From positions 1 through 24,930 of IMG/VR virus record IMGVR_UViG_3300030329_000436: DNA of 24,930 nucleotides; one strand, written 5' to 3'. Both the position numbers and the translations under genes were made by a program. Under the pieces are notes generated by a model. It was given only the letters and a program-made list of their open reading frames with translations, was not told the DNA's origin and ran no database searches. Numbering within the stretch: position 1 is the first letter of the stretch; the number at the start of each line of letters is the position of its first letter. This document shows, one piece after another, positions 23,819 to 24,930 of this stretch. The stretch comes from a virus.

Positions 23819-23937
23819 GGAAAATTCCCGATCCTATACCCACCCTACATCCTCTATGAACCAGGATTGAGTGCATCCTTGACTGGTTCGTGGGGGGGTA
23901 GGGGGGGTCTCCTAAACTAGGATCTTGGAAAATTCCC
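23819..23937. repeat. nested inverted repeats flanking G7-TA-G7, bounded by direct repeats
   Basis: From the outside in: direct repeat GGAAAATTCCC (23819-23829 and 23927-23937); inverted repeat GATCCTA/TAGGATC (23830-23836 with 23918-23924); CCCACCCTAC (23839-23848) facing GTAGGGGGGG (23898-23907), nine of ten pairs; and GAACCAG/CTGGTTC (23858-23864 with 23883-23889) enclosing a possible inner GAT/ATC pair. Together these allow one long branched-free hairpin of about 95 bases. The G7-TA-G7 tract (23892-23907) could instead fold as a G-quadruplex. Confidence 0.6.
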
Positions 23938-23964
23938 ATAAATCTAACTATTTCAACTACTTAC

Positions 23965-23977
23965 AACTACTTAAAAC
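23965..23977 (+). repeat. 13-base direct repeat, copy 2 (AACTACTTAAAAC)
   Basis: Second exact copy of the element at 23407-23419. It is preceded by an extra half copy, making a tandem CAACTACTTA pair at 23954-23963 and 23964-23973. A degenerate third copy (AACTCAGTTAAAAC, 24023-24036) touches the start codon of the next gene. Confidence 0.4.
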
Positions 23978-23979
23978 AT

Positions 23980-24020
23980 AGTGGTGGTAGATGAATTAAA
24001 AGAATAGATTTCTAACCACT
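23980..24020 (+). promoter_or_regulatory. bulged hairpin upstream of the dockerin-like gene
   Basis: AGTGGT (23980-23985) and TAGA (23988-23991) pair with TCTAACCACT (24011-24020), giving ten pairs with a two-base bulge and an A-rich loop of 19 bases. It ends 16 bases before the ATG at 24037, a place where it could affect translation or mark the end of upstream transcription. Confidence 0.4.
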
Positions 24021-24036
24021 GAAACTCAGTTAAAAC

Positions 24037-24504
24037 ATGTTTAAGTCAGTTATAGCTCTTGTTCTACTCATTAATTCAATCGAGTACACTGTACAGACTA
24101 CTGGGCCTAGAACTGTAGTTGAAGGTACAGTACGACTGCATTTTAACGAAGACCAACAAACCGATTGTTTACAACACACCTTTGAACTCATCAAAGGACG
24201 TTTGGGTGGGCCTGTAACTTCTTCCCAACCTGGACAACCAATGTTGGCGTTTGACACCGTGGTTCATGTTGACAATCAAGTGTCCATTGAATGGTGTCGA
24301 ACCATCAGCGATTTGCAAAACCTTCCTTGCGAATCACCACGACATTTCAACTTTTACGTCATCAAAAATACCTACACCGCTCAAGACCTCACCAAACTAC
24401 TCGCAGAGTGGGGAAACACCGACAGCGTGTGGGATCTCAATCTCGATGGAGCAGTAGATGGTCTTGACTTGACCTATGTACTTGGGAACTGGGTCAATGA
24501 ATAG
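24037..24504 (+). CDS. secreted protein with C-terminal dockerin-like calcium loop
   Basis: A 155-residue protein with an N-terminal hydrophobic signal-like segment (MFKSVIALVLLINSIEYTVQ), a beta-rich middle with three cysteines (C44, C87, C98), and a C-terminal dockerin type I-like end. That end has the helix TAQDLTKLLAEWG (114-126), then the calcium-loop pattern DLNLDGAVDGLD (133-144; D133, N135, D137, D141, D144) and helix LTYVLGNW. A complete dockerin has two such loops; here the first loop is degenerate. This repeat style is very common in planctomycete exported proteins. No good Shine-Dalgarno precedes the ATG, which sits in the palindrome AAACATGTTT. It is probably an accessory (moron-like) gene acquired from the host. 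Function unknown; calcium binding or cell-surface attachment is inferred. Confidence 0.75.
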   Translation: MFKSVIALVLLINSIEYTVQTTGPRTVVEGTVRLHFNEDQQTDCLQHTFELIKGRLGGPVTSSQPGQPMLAFDTVVHVDNQVSIEWCRTISDLQNLPCESPRHFNFYVIKNTYTAQDLTKLLAEWGNTDSVWDLNLDGAVDGLDLTYVLGNWVNE

Positions 24505-24512
24505 GAGTAGAT

Positions 24513-24791
24513 ATGTTGGTCATGGTTCGTTGGGTAGACATCATCGGTGAAGATCAAAGTCCTTGGTCAACCATCGAAGAAGCCAAAGCCATGAAACCCG
24601 CTCCAATCACCACCATCGGAAAGGTCGTAGAGAATACCGACCAATATCTGACCGTTGCATCCAGTTGGGACGAGTCAGGTGAGTTCCTGGGGAACTTGAA
24701 CTGCATCCCGAAGGGAGTGATTCAAGAAGTGTCGGAAATCAACCTTGACGTTTCTGACCAAGTATCTGGTGATTTTGACGAAAAAATCTGA
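24513..24791 (+). CDS. small conserved phage protein (VRWVDI family)
   Basis: A 92-residue protein whose opening (MVRWVDIIGEDQSPWSTIEE, then AKAMKPAPITTIGKVVENT) and the parts YLTVASSWDES and CIPKGVIQEVSEI resemble a small beta-barrel-like protein common in early or accessory regions of phages (pattern VRWVDI...W-x-x-x-EEAKAMKP...ASSWD...IPKG-x-I). I know of no function. AGGAG at 24503-24507 precedes the ATG at 24513 by five bases and overlaps the dockerin gene stop; an ATG at 24522 closer to the family N-terminus is possible. Confidence 0.75.
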   Translation: MLVMVRWVDIIGEDQSPWSTIEEAKAMKPAPITTIGKVVENTDQYLTVASSWDESGEFLGNLNCIPKGVIQEVSEINLDVSDQVSGDFDEKI

Positions 24792-24930
24792 CAGGGTATT
24801 ATCGCAAAATTTGTTGCAAAGTCCCCCATAGGGTGGGTCGGTTTTCAACGTATAAAAAGCGAACCCGCGCACACGTTTGCGCGATCGCTTGACCGTAAGC
24901 CTCTGCAATGCATCGATTCCGAGTAGACTT
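24792..24930. other. noncoding end of window with GC hairpin
   Basis: No supported complete gene. It contains a GC-rich hairpin CGCGCA/TGCGCG (24866-24871 with 24878-24883, loop CACGTT), partly overlapping GCGATCGC (24881-24888), and a short GCTT/AAGC stem (24886-24889 with 24896-24899). An ATG at 24908-24910 opens a frame that leaves the window, but no ribosome site precedes it. A promoter for the next operon could lie here; I cannot name one. Confidence 0.35.

Larger units (their letters stand above)
23758..24036. other. 279-base structured noncoding region
   Basis: No convincing gene. The stretch contains a hairpin at 23777-23793, the nested inverted repeats and G-tract at 23819-23937, two copies of CAACTACTTA in tandem (23954-23973), and a bulged hairpin at 23980-24020 just before the next gene. 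Its position after the terminase cluster is where T7-like genomes end, so it may hold the terminal-repeat or packaging site, a transcription stop, or a small RNA. None of these is proven. Confidence 0.5.

Noticed and set aside
23543-23920. 125-residue ORF alternative to the cationic protein
   Set aside because: No ribosome site at its start, and its 3' half runs through the inverted-repeat/G-tract region, giving low-complexity residues; the 23458 frame is better supported.
24802-24850. Classical T7-like promoter around CATAGGG
   Set aside because: Only the short ATAGGG part matches the T7 initiation region; the rest of the 23-base consensus is absent and the motif is not repeated before other genes.
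24860-24930. Partial tRNA at the window end
   Set aside because: ATCGATTCC faintly resembles a T loop, but the flanking bases do not form a T stem and no acceptor partner is visible.
1-24930. CRISPR array, insertion sequence or integrase/att site
   Set aside because: No regularly spaced repeats, transposase or recombinase motifs are visible in the window.

Overview
This window is the right-hand (DNA replication end, virion structure and packaging) part of a T7-like, short-tailed dsDNA phage or prophage-like contig. All credible genes are on the + strand, packed head to tail with overlapping ATGA/TAATG/TGATG junctions. The gene order is T7-like: DNA polymerase, exonuclease, portal (gp8), scaffold (gp9), major capsid (gp10), tail tube A and B (gp11, gp12), ejection-core proteins (gp13, gp14, gp15, gp16), tail fibre (gp17), small terminase (gp18) and large terminase (gp19).

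Layout. 1-2082: the C-terminus of family A DNA polymerase, a LAGLIDADG homing endonuclease squeezed between polymerase and exonuclease, the 5'-3' exonuclease, a DUF1599-like protein and a small conserved phage protein. 2085-4566: a small proline-rich virion-cluster protein, portal and scaffold. 4592-5297: three translationally coupled small membrane proteins, one of them a predicted lipoprotein. 5298-5470: a hairpin-rich leader in front of the capsid gene. 5471-10557: capsid, a terminator-like hairpin, tail tube A, a tail tube B carrying an extra inserted domain, and the gp13-like protein. 10557-17967: gp14-, gp15- and a very large gp16-like ejection protein, which carries a zinc-metalloprotease motif (HEIWH). 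17971-20243: tail fibre and a second fibre-like protein. 20246-23371: a holin-like membrane protein, two paralogous small proteins flanking a Lys/Arg-rich peptide, the two terminase subunits and a 58-residue overlapping ORF. 23372-24930: accessory end region with a cationic Cys-containing protein, a highly structured 280-base noncoding stretch (nested inverted repeats around a G7-TA-G7 tract), a secreted dockerin-like protein, a small conserved phage protein and an unassigned tail.

Host. The most informative clue is the dockerin-type calcium-loop motif followed by a 'DLTYVLGNW' helix in the protein at 24037-24504. Such repeats are abundant in planctomycetes, especially Phycisphaerae-like marine lineages, so a marine planctomycete host is a reasonable but unproven inference. 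The tail-fibre and ejection-protein styles resemble marine podophages. Base composition is mixed, near half G+C by eye, with the homing endonuclease and the 23.7-24.0 kb region visibly more AT-rich.

How the parts work together. Polymerase and exonuclease make DNA and recycle host nucleotides. The portal and scaffold nucleate a capsid of gp10-like subunits. Tail tube A and B close the portal, and the gp13-16-like proteins form the internal core ejected into the host. The fibres bind the surface, and the terminase pair packages concatemers. No RNA polymerase, endolysin, tRNA, CRISPR array or integrase is visible in the window.
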